From: Planotetraspora phitsanulokensis | Lineage (GTDB): Bacteria > Actinomycetota > Actinomycetes > Streptosporangiales > Streptosporangiaceae | DNA: 64,000 nt | Assembly (NCBI RefSeq): GCF_016863295.1 | Contig: NZ_BOOP01000037.1 | Coordinates: 78,435-142,434, forward strand | Reading direction: 5' to 3' | Shown here: one piece after another, positions 49,074 through 58,757 of the stretch | Layout of the letters: each line of letters begins with the position of its first letter | How positions within the stretch are numbered: the stretch's first letter is position 1 | Made by a program: the position numbers and the translations under genes | Notes under the pieces: model-generated | Seen by the model: the letters and a program-made list of their open reading frames with translations, nothing else | Told to the model about the DNA's origin: nothing | Databases searched by the model: none

Positions 49074-49775
49074 ATGCCCGTCGCATCGATCCAGCAGGTC
49101 GCACGTGAGGCCTTCGCCCGCCGGGACACCGCCGGCGGCGCTCTCGCGCGCGACGCGGAGCTGATCACCCGCGCGGCCCGAGACATGGCCGTGCGGTTCC
49201 GCCGCGGCGGGAAGCTCGTGGTGTTCGGAAACGGAGGGGCGGGCACCGACGCCGCCCACGTCGCCGTCGAGTTCATGCACCCCGTCATCGTGGGCAAACC
49301 GGCGCTGCCGGCCCTGGCGCTCAGCAACGACGCCGCGACGGTGTCCGCGGTGGGCGCGGACGAGGGGATGGCCGAGGCGTTCGCCCACCAGGTGCGCCAC
49401 TGGGCGGGCCGGGGCGACATCGCGGTGGGGATCTCACGGGACGACGGAGGCGCCGCCGTACGACGGGGCCTTGAGGCCGCCCGCGAGCTGGGCCTGCTGA
49501 CGGTCTCCCTGACGGGAGGCCGGGACACGCCGCCCGCGCGGACGGAGACACGCGTGGACGGCCCGTCCGCGGCGCACACCGGGGGCGACACCGGGACCGG
49601 GCCGAACGGTAAGGAAGACCGGGCGGACCGCGGGCAGAACAGGCACGCCGACCATGTCATCGCCGTCGCCTCTGCCGACCCCGCCGTGGTCAAAGAGATC
49701 CACGTCACGACCTATCACCTGCTGTGGGAACTCGTCCACGTCTTTCTCGAACAGGGCGAGGAGGCCCTCACATGA
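49074..49775 (+). CDS. SIS-domain protein (phosphoheptose isomerase-like), hydrogenase-associated
   Basis: A 233-residue protein with a SIS (sugar isomerase) fold like GmhA: VVFGNGGAGTDAAHVAVEF, then LALSNDAATVSAVGADEGMAEAF and VTTYHLLWELVHVFLEQ. It also has a low-complexity Asp/Gly insertion. AAGGAG precedes the ATG. It is the first gene of the hydrogenase operon. SIS proteins recur in actinobacterial group 1h hydrogenase loci, but their role in maturation or regulation is unknown. GmhA active-site residues are only partly conserved, so isomerase activity is doubtful. Confidence 0.85.
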   Translation: MPVASIQQVAREAFARRDTAGGALARDAELITRAARDMAVRFRRGGKLVVFGNGGAGTDAAHVAVEFMHPVIVGKPALPALALSNDAATVSAVGADEGMAEAFAHQVRHWAGRGDIAVGISRDDGGAAVRRGLEAARELGLLTVSLTGGRDTPPARTETRVDGPSAAHTGGDTGTGPNGKEDRADRGQNRHADHVIAVASADPAVVKEIHVTTYHLLWELVHVFLEQGEEALT

Positions 49776-50032
49776 ACGAAGGTTTCGACCCCGCGGACGG
49801 GCCGGACGACGACTGTCACACCGGCTCCTGCGTGACCTGCTCCGACGAGGCCGTGCCCGTCACGGTCGTGCGCCTGAAGTACCGGGACATGGCGGTCGTC
49901 GACACCGGCGACGGCGAACCCGAGGAGGTCAGCGTGGCGCTGGTGGAGACCGCCGTGGGCGACACGATCCTGGTCCACGCCAAGGAGGCGATCGCCGTCG
50001 TCACCAGGGTGGACGACGATGGGTGCCGCTGA
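49772..50032 (+). CDS. HypC/HupF-like hydrogenase assembly protein
   Basis: An 86-residue protein. An acidic leader is followed by SCVTCSDEAVPVTVVRLKYRDMAVVDTGDG and VGDTILVHAKEAIAVV, the small beta-barrel of the HypC family. The HypC N-terminal Met-Cys is absent; Cys residues occur at SCVTC instead, so it may not carry the Fe(CN)2CO intermediate like HypC. It overlaps both SIS genes (ATGA upstream, 14 bases downstream). A canonical hypC is present further on. Confidence 0.82.
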   Translation: MNEGFDPADGPDDDCHTGSCVTCSDEAVPVTVVRLKYRDMAVVDTGDGEPEEVSVALVETAVGDTILVHAKEAIAVVTRVDDDGCR

Positions 50033-50786
50033 GGACCCGGCGCTCGGCGGGGGAACGCGGGAGCTGTATCCGTTCCTCTACGAGGCCTCGGCCGACCCTG
50101 CCCCGGTCTGGGCCGACGCCACCCGGTCCTCGGAGGGCAAGGCCACCGAGATCGTGTTGCTGCGCCGCCGGATGGCCGAGGTCTGCGGCGACCGCGTCGC
50201 CGTGTGCGCCGAGCAGATGGCCGCCGCCTTCGCCGGCGGCGGACGGCTGTTCACGTTCGGCAACGGCGGCAGCAGCACCGACGCCCAGGAGGTGGCCACG
50301 GCGTTCCTGCGGCCTCCCGGCGGCCGTCCGCTGCCCGCGCTGTCGCTGACCACCGATGTCGCCGTCGTGACCGCGCTGTCCAACGACGTGGGTTTCGACG
50401 CGGTCTTCGCACGCCAGCTCGCCGCGCTCGGCCGTCGCGGCGACATCGCGTTCGGGCTGTCCACCAGCGGGGGATCGGCGAACGTGGCCCGCGCCTTCGA
50501 GGAGGCGGCGCGACGCGGCATGCTCACGGTCGGCCTGGCGGGCGGGCACGGGGGGATGCTCACCGAGCTGTCCGAGTCCGGGGTGCTCGACCACCTGTTC
50601 GTCGTCCCGTCGTCGTCGGTGCACCGCATCCAGGAGGCCCAGACGACGGTCTACCACGTGTTGTGGGAGCTCACCCAGCACGTCCTGGCCGGTACGCCGA
50701 CAGGAGCGCACGCCCGCCCCGGCGACCATGCCGACAGCCGCCCCGGCGACCATGCCGAGGCCCTGCCGGCCTCCGGCCCACCGTGA
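50019..50786 (+). CDS. Second SIS-domain protein, hydrogenase-associated
   Basis: A 255-residue SIS protein: TFGNGGSSTDAQEVATAF, LTTDVAVVTALSNDVGFDAVFARQL, GLSTSGGSANVARAF and a C-terminal TTVYHVLWELTQHV. It keeps the sugar-phosphate-binding Ser-rich loops better than the first SIS protein. The C-terminus has a short repeated GDHAD tail. The two SIS proteins flank the HypC-like gene and may form a heteromer. Exact role unknown. Confidence 0.85.
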   Translation: MGAAEDPALGGGTRELYPFLYEASADPAPVWADATRSSEGKATEIVLLRRRMAEVCGDRVAVCAEQMAAAFAGGGRLFTFGNGGSSTDAQEVATAFLRPPGGRPLPALSLTTDVAVVTALSNDVGFDAVFARQLAALGRRGDIAFGLSTSGGSANVARAFEEAARRGMLTVGLAGGHGGMLTELSESGVLDHLFVVPSSSVHRIQEAQTTVYHVLWELTQHVLAGTPTGAHARPGDHADSRPGDHAEALPASGPP

Positions 50787-50966
50787 CCCGAGAACCCGGC
50801 AAACGGGATGAACCACGCTCGCGAACACCCGGCGAGCAGGCCGCGAAAACCAGCCCGAACCAGCCTGAGCCCGCGCGGATCCGGCCCATAAACAGCTACA
50901 AACCACGCACGAACCAGCCACGAAGCACCCGAACGCATCGACACGGTATCGAGACGGGGAGGCGTC

Positions 50967-52043
<1,077 letters not shown>

Positions 52044-52044
52044 T

Positions 52045-53832
52045 ATGACGACCTCATCGGAGCAAGGCCGTGAACTGGTCGAGATGGCCTGGGATCCCAT
52101 CACCCGGATCGTCGGCAGCCTCGGCGTCTACTGCAAGATCGACTTCGCCAACCGGCAGGTGGCCGAGTGCTACAGCACCTCGTCCATCTTCCGCGGCTAC
52201 AGCATCTTCATGAAGGGCAAGGACCCCCGCGACGCCCACTTCATCACCAGCAGGATCTGCGGCATCTGCGGCGACAACCACGCCACCTGCTCGGTCTACG
52301 CCCAGAACATGGCCTACGGCGTACGCCCGCCCGCCCTCGCCGAATGGATCATCAACTGCGGCGAGGCCGCCGAATACATGTTCGACCACAACATCTACCA
52401 GGAGAACCTGGTGGGCGTCGACTACTGCGAGAAGATGGTCCGCGAGACCAACCCCGGCGTCCTGGCCAAGGCAGAGCGGACCGAAGCGGCCCACGCCGAA
52501 GACCACGGCTACAAGACGATCGCCGACATCATGCGCTCGCTCAACCCCCTGGAAGGGGAGTTCTACCGCGAAGCGCTCGTCATGAGCCGCCTCACCCGCG
52601 AGATGTTCTGCCTGATGGAGGGCAGGCACGTACATCCGTCCACCCTCTACCCCGGCGGCGTCGGCACGGTCGCGACCGTACAGCTGTTCACCGACTACAT
52701 GACCCGGCTCATGCGCTACGTCGAGTTCATGAAGCGGGTCGTGCCGATGCACGACGACCTGTTCGACTTCTTCTACGACGCGCTGCCCGGCTACGAGAAC
52801 GTCGGCCGGCGCCGCGTCCTGCTCGGCTGCTGGGGAAGCCTCAACGACCCCGACCACTGCGACTTCACCTACGAGAACATGAGCGACTGGGGCCGGAAGA
52901 TGTTCGTCTCACCCGGCGTCATCGTCGACGGCCGGCTGGTCACCAACGACCTCGTCGACATCAACCTCGGCATCCGCATCCTGCTCGGCAGCTCCTACTA
53001 CGACGACTGGGTGGGCGCCACCGACCCGTTCGTCACCCACGACCCGCTCGGCAACCCCGTCGATATCCGCCATCCGTGGAACCAGCACACGATCCCGCGG
53101 CCGCAGAAACGCGACTTCACCGACAAGTACAGCTGGGTCATGTCGCCCCGCTGGTTCGACGGCACGGACCTGCTCGCCCTCGACACCGGCGGCGGCCCCC
53201 TCGCGCGGCTGTGGTCCACGGCGCTCAACGGGCTCGTCGACATCGGCTACGTCAAGGCCACGGGCAACAGCGTGCTGATCAACCTGCCGCGGACGGCGAC
53301 CAAGCCGGAGAAGACGTTCGAGTGGAAGATCCCGACGCACAAGGGCGAACCACTGTCCAACGCGCTCGAACGCAACCGCGCCCGCTCCTACTTCCAGGCC
53401 TACGTCGCGGCCTGCGCGCTCCACTTCGCCGAACAGGGCCTCAACGAGGTACGGCAGGGCCGCACGCAGACGTGGGAGCCGTTCACCGTGCCCGACGAGA
53501 CGATCAGCTGCGGCTTCACCGAGGCGGTCCGCGGCGTGCTGTCCCATCACATGGTCATCAGGAACGGCAAGATCGCCAACTACCACCCGTACCCGCCCAC
53601 GCCGTGGAACGCCAGCGTCCGCGACAGCCACGGCACGCCCGGGCCGTACGAGGACGCCGTGCAGAACACGCCCATCTTCGAGGAGAACTCCCCGGAGGAC
53701 TTCAAGGGCATCGACATCATGCGGACCATCCGCAGCTTCGACCCCTGCCTGCCGTGCGGCGTGCACATGTACGTCGGCGAGGGGAAGCTGCTGCAAACGC
53801 TGCACAGCCCGCACGCGTTCACCACGCCGTGA
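52045..53832 (+). CDS. [NiFe]-hydrogenase large subunit, group 1h type
   Basis: A 595-residue catalytic subunit. The Ni-Fe ligands are in RICGICGDNH (Cys 72, 75) and DPCLPCGVH (Cys 568, 571). The peptide after His 574 (MYVGEGKLLQTLHSPHAFTTP) is the extension that the maturation protease would remove after nickel insertion. It oxidises H2, and relatives in Streptomyces and mycobacteria scavenge atmospheric hydrogen during starvation. Good overlap in order with its small subunit. Confidence 0.96.
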   Translation: MTTSSEQGRELVEMAWDPITRIVGSLGVYCKIDFANRQVAECYSTSSIFRGYSIFMKGKDPRDAHFITSRICGICGDNHATCSVYAQNMAYGVRPPALAEWIINCGEAAEYMFDHNIYQENLVGVDYCEKMVRETNPGVLAKAERTEAAHAEDHGYKTIADIMRSLNPLEGEFYREALVMSRLTREMFCLMEGRHVHPSTLYPGGVGTVATVQLFTDYMTRLMRYVEFMKRVVPMHDDLFDFFYDALPGYENVGRRRVLLGCWGSLNDPDHCDFTYENMSDWGRKMFVSPGVIVDGRLVTNDLVDINLGIRILLGSSYYDDWVGATDPFVTHDPLGNPVDIRHPWNQHTIPRPQKRDFTDKYSWVMSPRWFDGTDLLALDTGGGPLARLWSTALNGLVDIGYVKATGNSVLINLPRTATKPEKTFEWKIPTHKGEPLSNALERNRARSYFQAYVAACALHFAEQGLNEVRQGRTQTWEPFTVPDETISCGFTEAVRGVLSHHMVIRNGKIANYHPYPPTPWNASVRDSHGTPGPYEDAVQNTPIFEENSPEDFKGIDIMRTIRSFDPCLPCGVHMYVGEGKLLQTLHSPHAFTTP

Positions 53833-53877
53833 CCGGCTGACGACCCATCGACGACCGACGGAAAGGAAGCCGGGCAG

Positions 53878-54615
53878 ATGCCCGAAGGCAGCGAGCACGA
53901 CAGCGACCACGACACCGACCACGACACCACGGCCGGCACGAGCTCCGGGACGAACGGGCACACGGGCGGCGCGTCAGGTGAGCCCATGGTGGACGTCCAC
54001 GCGGCGGGAGCCCGCGTCGAGGCGCTCATCGCCGAACTCGGCTCACCGGACACCCGGGCGAAGGCGGAGGAACTCGTCCGGGTCCTCGTCGGCCTGTACG
54101 GCGAGGCCCTCGAACGGGTCATGCGGATCGTCACCGACGCCGAGGCCGCCGACGTGCTGCACCGGCTCACCACCGACGACCTCGTCTCCGGCCTGCTGAT
54201 CGTGCACGACCTTCACCCGCTGCGAACATCCGACCGCGTGCTGGCCGCGCTCGAGGAGGTCCGGCCACATCTCGGGCTCCACGACGGGGGAGTGGAACTG
54301 CTCGGCGTCGACCCCGCCGGAGTGGTCCGGCTGCGGCTCGAAGGCACCTGCCACGGCTGCCCGTCGTCCCGGCTGACCGTCGCCGGCGCCATCGAACGTG
54401 CCATCACCCGGGCGGCCCCCGAGGTGACCAGGGTCGACGTCGACGGCCTCGACGACCACGCCGACCAGGGCGATCGGCTCGACCACCGGGGCCGCCGCGC
54501 CGCGCCGGGAGCCGTTCACGGGCCCTCGGCGGGGCACGGCGCCCAGGGCCCGCAGCTCCTGCAGATCCAGCGGCGCCCGCCCGGGCCCTGCCCGGTGCCG
54601 GAGGAGATCTCATGA
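53878..54615 (+). CDS. NifU C-terminal domain protein, hydrogenase-associated
   Basis: A 245-residue protein. An Asp/His/Thr-rich N-terminus is followed by a helical region and, at about residues 125-185, a NifU-like domain with RPHLGLHDGGVELL and the cluster-binding CxxC in GTCHGCPSSRLTV. It may carry or donate an Fe-S cluster to the hydrogenase, or serve as its electron acceptor. The last 60 residues are low complexity. Stop overlaps the next start by four bases. Confidence 0.88.
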   Translation: MPEGSEHDSDHDTDHDTTAGTSSGTNGHTGGASGEPMVDVHAAGARVEALIAELGSPDTRAKAEELVRVLVGLYGEALERVMRIVTDAEAADVLHRLTTDDLVSGLLIVHDLHPLRTSDRVLAALEEVRPHLGLHDGGVELLGVDPAGVVRLRLEGTCHGCPSSRLTVAGAIERAITRAAPEVTRVDVDGLDDHADQGDRLDHRGRRAAPGAVHGPSAGHGAQGPQLLQIQRRPPGPCPVPEEIS

Positions 54616-55313
54616 CCGGGAGCGGGCTGCGCCGGTTCCGCGAGCCCCCGCCGCCGGCGCCCACGCCACAGACCGGGGTGGCGGCCGGGCCCGGAACGGC
54701 ACAGCACGCCACCGAGAGCACCCGGTGCGAGCTGTGCTCCCAGCCCGTCGGCGACGACCACGGCCACGTCGTCGACACCGACGACCGGGCCCTGCGGTGC
54801 GTCTGCCCCGGCTGCCACCTGCTCTTCGCGCCCGCCGCGCAGAGCCGCTACCGCGCCGTGCCACGCCTCTACCTGCACGCCCCGGCCTTCCGGATGACGG
54901 CCGCCGACTGGGACGAACTACAGATCCCGGTCCGCACCGCCTTCTTCTTCCACAACTCCGCGCTCGGCCACGCCGTCGCGTTCTATCCCAGCCCCGCCGG
55001 GGCGACCGAGTCGCTGCTCCCGCTCCAGGCCTGGGAGCGGATCCTCGCGGCCAACCCCGAGCTGCCCGAAGCCGAGCCCGACGTCGAGGCGCTGCTCATC
55101 GACCGCGGCGCCACAGGGGAGTTCGCCTGCCACCTCGTGCCGATCTCCGCCTGCTACGAACTGGTCGGCCTCGTCCGGCTCCACTGGAAGGGATTCGGCG
55201 GGGGCGAGCAGGCGTGGGCCGCCATCGACGGGTTCTTCGCCGGGCTCCTACGGCGCGGCCAGGCCGTGCCGTACGAACCGGGCGGCGGCGACCGGGAAGG
55301 CGGGCGCGCATGA
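54612..55313 (+). CDS. DUF5947-like hydrogenase-associated protein
   Basis: A 233-residue protein. A Pro-rich N-terminus precedes two CxxC pairs (RCELCSQPV; CVCPGCHLLF), which suggest a zinc or Fe-S site, then FRMTAADWDELQIPVRTAFFFHNS and LVGLVRLHWKGFGGG. I recall this as DUF5947, conserved in actinobacterial group 1h loci; the domain number is from memory. Function unknown. Overlaps neighbours by four bases on both sides (ATGA each time). Confidence 0.78.
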   Translation: MTGSGLRRFREPPPPAPTPQTGVAAGPGTAQHATESTRCELCSQPVGDDHGHVVDTDDRALRCVCPGCHLLFAPAAQSRYRAVPRLYLHAPAFRMTAADWDELQIPVRTAFFFHNSALGHAVAFYPSPAGATESLLPLQAWERILAANPELPEAEPDVEALLIDRGATGEFACHLVPISACYELVGLVRLHWKGFGGGEQAWAAIDGFFAGLLRRGQAVPYEPGGGDREGGRA

Positions 55314-55954
55314 GCGAGACACAGTTCGACTGCCTGGGCGCACGGCCGGAGCCCTACGCGGCCTCGCCCACCATGAACTTCCGGCTGCGCATCACCGACC
55401 CCGCGCCGATCCACGCCCTCCTGCTCCACTGCCAGCTCCGCATCGAGCCGCAACGCAGAAGGTACGGCCCCGCCGAAGCCGCGCTGCTCGGCGACCTGTT
55501 CGGCGAGCCGTCCCGCTGGGGGGAGACCCTCAGGCCGCTGCACCTCGCCAGCGTGTCCACCATGGTCCCCGGATTCGAGGGATCCACCGAGATCGACCTG
55601 CAGGCGCCGTTCACCTACGACCTCGAAGTCGCCGCGGGGAAGTACTTCGCCGCACTCGACGAAGGCGAGATCCCGCTCATCCTGCTGTTCAGCGGCACCG
55701 TCTTCGTCCGGACCGACACCGGCTTCACCGTACGACAGGTGCCGTGGCACTGCGAGAGCCGCCACCGGCTGCCGGTCACGGTATGGCGCGAACTCATGGA
55801 CCGCTACTTCCCCGGCTCCGGCTGGCTGATGTTGCGCCGCGACACCCTACGCGCACTGCACCGCTACAAATCCGAACACGCCGTCCCCACCTGGGACGAC
55901 GCCATCGAAATGCTTCTGGGCGAGGCCCGCGGACTCAAGGAGGCCCAGAAGTGA
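55310..55954 (+). CDS. DUF6084-like hydrogenase-associated protein
   Basis: A 214-residue cytosolic protein with no cofactor motif: PTMNFRLRITDPAPIHALLLHCQLRIEPQRRRY, PAEAALLGDLFG, then VPWHCESRHRLPVTVWRELMDRYFPGSGWLML. Regular beta-strand-rich pattern; I recall DUF6084 from similar loci. It is translationally coupled on both sides. It may be an assembly chaperone for the hydrogenase; this is inference from conservation of context. Confidence 0.75.
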   Translation: MSETQFDCLGARPEPYAASPTMNFRLRITDPAPIHALLLHCQLRIEPQRRRYGPAEAALLGDLFGEPSRWGETLRPLHLASVSTMVPGFEGSTEIDLQAPFTYDLEVAAGKYFAALDEGEIPLILLFSGTVFVRTDTGFTVRQVPWHCESRHRLPVTVWRELMDRYFPGSGWLMLRRDTLRALHRYKSEHAVPTWDDAIEMLLGEARGLKEAQK

Positions 55955-57480
55955 CCGTCCCCATGGACATCGCCCGCCGGGTGGCCGACGCCGTCCTGTA
56001 CGAGGGCTACCTGCTCTACCCGTACCGCGCCTCGGCGGCCAAGAACCGGCTCCGCTGGCAGTTCGGCGTGCTCGTCCCACCCAGCTACTCGGCCACCGCC
56101 GAGCCGTCCAAGAGCGTGACGGAATGCCTCCTCGAGACCCCCGGCGACGACGCCGTCATCCACCTGCGCCTGCGGTTCCTCCACCTCAGATCCCGGACCG
56201 TCGAGGAGCTCACCGTCGACGGCGGCCACCGCGTCGTCCCCGAGCTGACCAGCGGCGAGACCGTCTACCTCGGCTTCGACGACGCGACCGAACGCGAGGC
56301 GGAGGCCGTCCTCCCACTGCGCGACCTGCTCGCGGAAGAGCACTCCGTCGACGTCCAGGTCGCCGGAGACCGCTCGGCCGAGCCGATCCTGTCGCCAGAA
56401 GGCGAACCTGTCGGCCAGATGGTGATGCGGCAACAACCCCTCGACGCCCGGCTGCGCGTCTCCGCGACCCGGCTGACCGGGCCGTACGGGCTGGTCAGAC
56501 TGCACGTCGAAACCAGGAACACCAGCTCCTGGGACGAACCCAGCGCGCCTCGCGACGAGGCGCTGCGCCGATCGCTGATCGCGGCCCACCTGCTCATCGG
56601 GACGACCCACGGCGGGTTCGTCTCCCTGATCGACCCGCCGGAATGGGCACGCCCCGCCGTCGACGGCTCCCGCAACCAGCATGTGTGGCCGGTACTCGTC
56701 GGCGATCCCGGCGACCCCAGGCTGATGTTGTCCTCGCCGATCATCCTGTACGACTACCCGGACATCGCCCCGGAGAGCCAGGGAGACATGTTCGACTCGA
56801 CCGAAATCGACGAGATGCTCCACCTGCGGGCGATCACGCTCACCGAGGAGGAGACACGGGAGGCGGCGGCGACCGATCCGCGGGTGGCCGAGATCCTCCG
56901 CAGAGCGCAGGACCTGCCTCCCGAACTGCTCGAGCGGCTGCACGGAGTCATCAGGTACCTGGACGCCCCCTCACGTCCCGCCGCCCCCGGTCAAGACAAG
57001 CAGGGCGGGCCGGTGCTGGCCGGCTTCCCCGGTTTCGCCGACGCCGCCCGTCCACCGGCCGGACCGGGAGACAGGACCGCAGGCGGGTCCACGGGCGACC
57101 TCGGGAGCGGCCTCCTCGACGCGACCACGGCGGAACCGCCAGATCCTGCCACGCCCCCCGGCCGGCCCTGGTGGGACCCCGGCGCCGACGCAAGCGTGTC
57201 CCCGGAGACCGACACCGTCACCGTCTCCGGCGTCCCGCTCACCAAGGGCAGCCGCGTCCGCCTCAACCCCGGCAAGCGCCGCGCCGACGCCCACGACATG
57301 TTCCTCGCCGGAAGGGTCGCCCACGTCGAGGCCGTGTTCCTCGACGTCGACGGATCCCGGCACCTGGCCGTCACCCTGGCCGACGACCCGGCCGCCGACC
57401 TGCAACGAGCCCAAGGGCGTTTCCTCTACTTCGCACCCGACGAGGTGGAACCGCTCGGCGACGAGGAGGCGCACCCATGA
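55951..57480 (+). CDS. Large uncharacterised hydrogenase-operon protein
   Basis: A 509-residue protein, family not recognised. The N-terminal 330 residues are regular (DAVLYEGYLLYPYRASAAKNRLRWQFGVL; LIAAHLLIGTTHGGFVSLIDPPEWA; LSSPIILYDYPDIAPESQGDMFDSTEIDEML). A linker rich in Pro/Gly/Ala follows, and the end is a small domain (GVPLTKGSRVRLNPGKRRADAHDMFLAGRVAHVEAVFLDVDG) with a KOW-like beta-barrel appearance. GTG start overlaps the preceding stop; ATGA overlap follows. Conserved context suggests a structural or assembly role. Confidence 0.75.
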   Translation: MTVPMDIARRVADAVLYEGYLLYPYRASAAKNRLRWQFGVLVPPSYSATAEPSKSVTECLLETPGDDAVIHLRLRFLHLRSRTVEELTVDGGHRVVPELTSGETVYLGFDDATEREAEAVLPLRDLLAEEHSVDVQVAGDRSAEPILSPEGEPVGQMVMRQQPLDARLRVSATRLTGPYGLVRLHVETRNTSSWDEPSAPRDEALRRSLIAAHLLIGTTHGGFVSLIDPPEWARPAVDGSRNQHVWPVLVGDPGDPRLMLSSPIILYDYPDIAPESQGDMFDSTEIDEMLHLRAITLTEEETREAAATDPRVAEILRRAQDLPPELLERLHGVIRYLDAPSRPAAPGQDKQGGPVLAGFPGFADAARPPAGPGDRTAGGSTGDLGSGLLDATTAEPPDPATPPGRPWWDPGADASVSPETDTVTVSGVPLTKGSRVRLNPGKRRADAHDMFLAGRVAHVEAVFLDVDGSRHLAVTLADDPAADLQRAQGRFLYFAPDEVEPLGDEEAHP

Positions 57481-58004
57481 AGATCCTGGTCGCGGGAGTC
57501 GGCAACATCTTCCTGCGCGACGACGGGTTCGGCGTCGCGGTCGCCCGGCACCTGGCCGACGCCGACCTGCCCGAACAGGCGCGCGTCGCGGATTTCGGCA
57601 TCCGCGGCATCCACCTCGCCTACGAACTCACCGGCGGCGGCTACGACCTCACCATCCTCGTCGACGCCACCAGCCGCGGCGGCGCACCCGGCACCGTCTA
57701 CGTACTGCAACCCCCACCCGAACCGCAACGCCCCGCGGCCCTCGTCGACGCCCACGCGCTCACCCCCGAGACCGTCCTCGCCCTGGCCGGCACCTTCGGC
57801 GGGGGAGCGGGACAGGTGCTGATCGTCGGCTGCGAACCCGCCGACACCTCACCCGGCATGGAACTCACCCCACCCGTCGCCGACGCCGTACCCAGAGCAG
57901 CGGACCTCGTCGCCGACCTCATCGACCAGCACATCAACACCGACCACACACCCGCCAGCACACCCACACGGTCACCGGCCCAGCAAGAGGAGCGGACATG
58001 TTGA
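57477..58004 (+). CDS. [NiFe]-hydrogenase maturation protease
   Basis: A 175-residue endopeptidase of the HybD/HycI family, which cleaves the C-terminal peptide of the large subunit. It starts MKILVAGVGNIFLRDDGFGVAVARHL; the Ni-sensing acidic residues are the Asp in LRDDGFG, the Asp in ILVDAT and a His in LVDAHALTPE. VGCEPADTSPGMELTPPV follows. It is coupled to the preceding gene by an ATGA overlap. Its partner is the large subunit at 52045. Confidence 0.92.
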   Translation: MKILVAGVGNIFLRDDGFGVAVARHLADADLPEQARVADFGIRGIHLAYELTGGGYDLTILVDATSRGGAPGTVYVLQPPPEPQRPAALVDAHALTPETVLALAGTFGGGAGQVLIVGCEPADTSPGMELTPPVADAVPRAADLVADLIDQHINTDHTPASTPTRSPAQQEERTC

Positions 58005-58102
58005 GACGACTCGTCATCGGCGCCGCCGTCGTCACCGCCGGAGTCCTGGTCTACCGGGCCATGCCCGACCTCAAGAGATACATGGAGATCCGCAAGATGT
58101 GA
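57998..58102 (+). CDS. 34-residue single-pass membrane peptide of the hydrogenase operon
   Basis: Encodes a basic start (MLRRL), one transmembrane helix (VIGAAVVTAGVLVYRAM) and a charged tail (PDLKRYMEIRKM). AGGAGCGG precedes its ATG, which lies within the end of the protease gene. I recall similar small proteins (DUF6893) from related loci. It could anchor the soluble hydrogenase to the membrane or to a quinone-linked partner. The assignment is by position and composition. Confidence 0.7.
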   Translation: MLRRLVIGAAVVTAGVLVYRAMPDLKRYMEIRKM

Positions 58103-58131
58103 CGCCCGACACCGACCAGGAAAGGCAGAAC

Positions 58132-58515
58132 ATGCACGAGTTCGGAATCGCCGAATCAATCCTCGCCGCCATCGAACACCGCGCCGCCGGCCGACGCGTC
58201 CGCCAGGCACGCGTACGCGCGGGAGCACTGCTGCGCATCACCGAACCCGCGATCAACCAGGCCTTCACCATGGTCGCCGAGGGCTCGGCCGCCGAGGGCG
58301 CCCGCGTGGACCTCGTCATCGTCCCGGCCCGGCTGACCTGCCGGTCCTGCGGCCAGACGACGACCTCACCCGACCCGTTCGTCATCTGCCCGGGCTGCGG
58401 CGGCGCGGACATCGACACCGAGGGCGGCGACGACCTCGTCCTCGAATCCATTGAGATGGCGGAGGCCACCCATGTGCCTGGGAATCCCCGGCGAGATCGT
58501 GGAAATCCTGAATGA
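58132..58515 (+). CDS. hypA: Nickel-insertion protein HypA
   Basis: A 127-residue protein. It begins MHEFGIAESILAAIE, with the Ni-binding His2 and Glu3 region, and has the zinc site CRSCGQ...CPGCGG (two CxxC pairs). It delivers Ni(II) to the large subunit. A longer C-terminal tail overlaps the start of hypC by 44 bases. The expected partner GTPase HypB is not in this window. Confidence 0.95.
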   Translation: MHEFGIAESILAAIEHRAAGRRVRQARVRAGALLRITEPAINQAFTMVAEGSAAEGARVDLVIVPARLTCRSCGQTTTSPDPFVICPGCGGADIDTEGGDDLVLESIEMAEATHVPGNPRRDRGNPE

Positions 58516-58750
58516 CCGTCCCGATCTCGCCATGGTCGCCGTCAGCGGCGTACGACGCGCGATCAACATCGGCCTGCTCGAGGACGAGACCGTCGCCCCC
58601 GGCGACTGGATCCTCATCCACGTCGGCTTCGCCCTGTCCAAGATCGACGAAACCGAGGCCAAGGCCGCTCTCGACTTCCTCGAGAGCATCGGCCAGGCCT
58701 ACGACGACGAGATCGCGGCGCTCCGAGAATCCATGATCGAACAGGGGTGA
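58472..58750 (+). CDS. hypC: Hydrogenase maturation chaperone HypC
   Basis: A 92-residue protein that starts MCLGIPGEIVEI, with the Cys2 that coordinates the Fe(CN)2CO intermediate, followed by the beta-barrel and the helical end ALDFLESIGQAYDDEI. It hands the iron centre to the large subunit precursor together with HypD. This is the canonical HypC of the operon, distinct from the HypC-like protein at 49772. Confidence 0.95.
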   Translation: MCLGIPGEIVEILNDRPDLAMVAVSGVRRAINIGLLEDETVAPGDWILIHVGFALSKIDETEAKAALDFLESIGQAYDDEIAALRESMIEQG

Positions 58751-58757
58751 CACCTGA

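Noticed and set aside
49074..49775. Assigning the SIS proteins as phosphoheptose isomerase (gmhA) for heptose synthesis
   Set aside because: No other heptose pathway genes are present and the operon is devoted to hydrogenase; similarity is at fold level.
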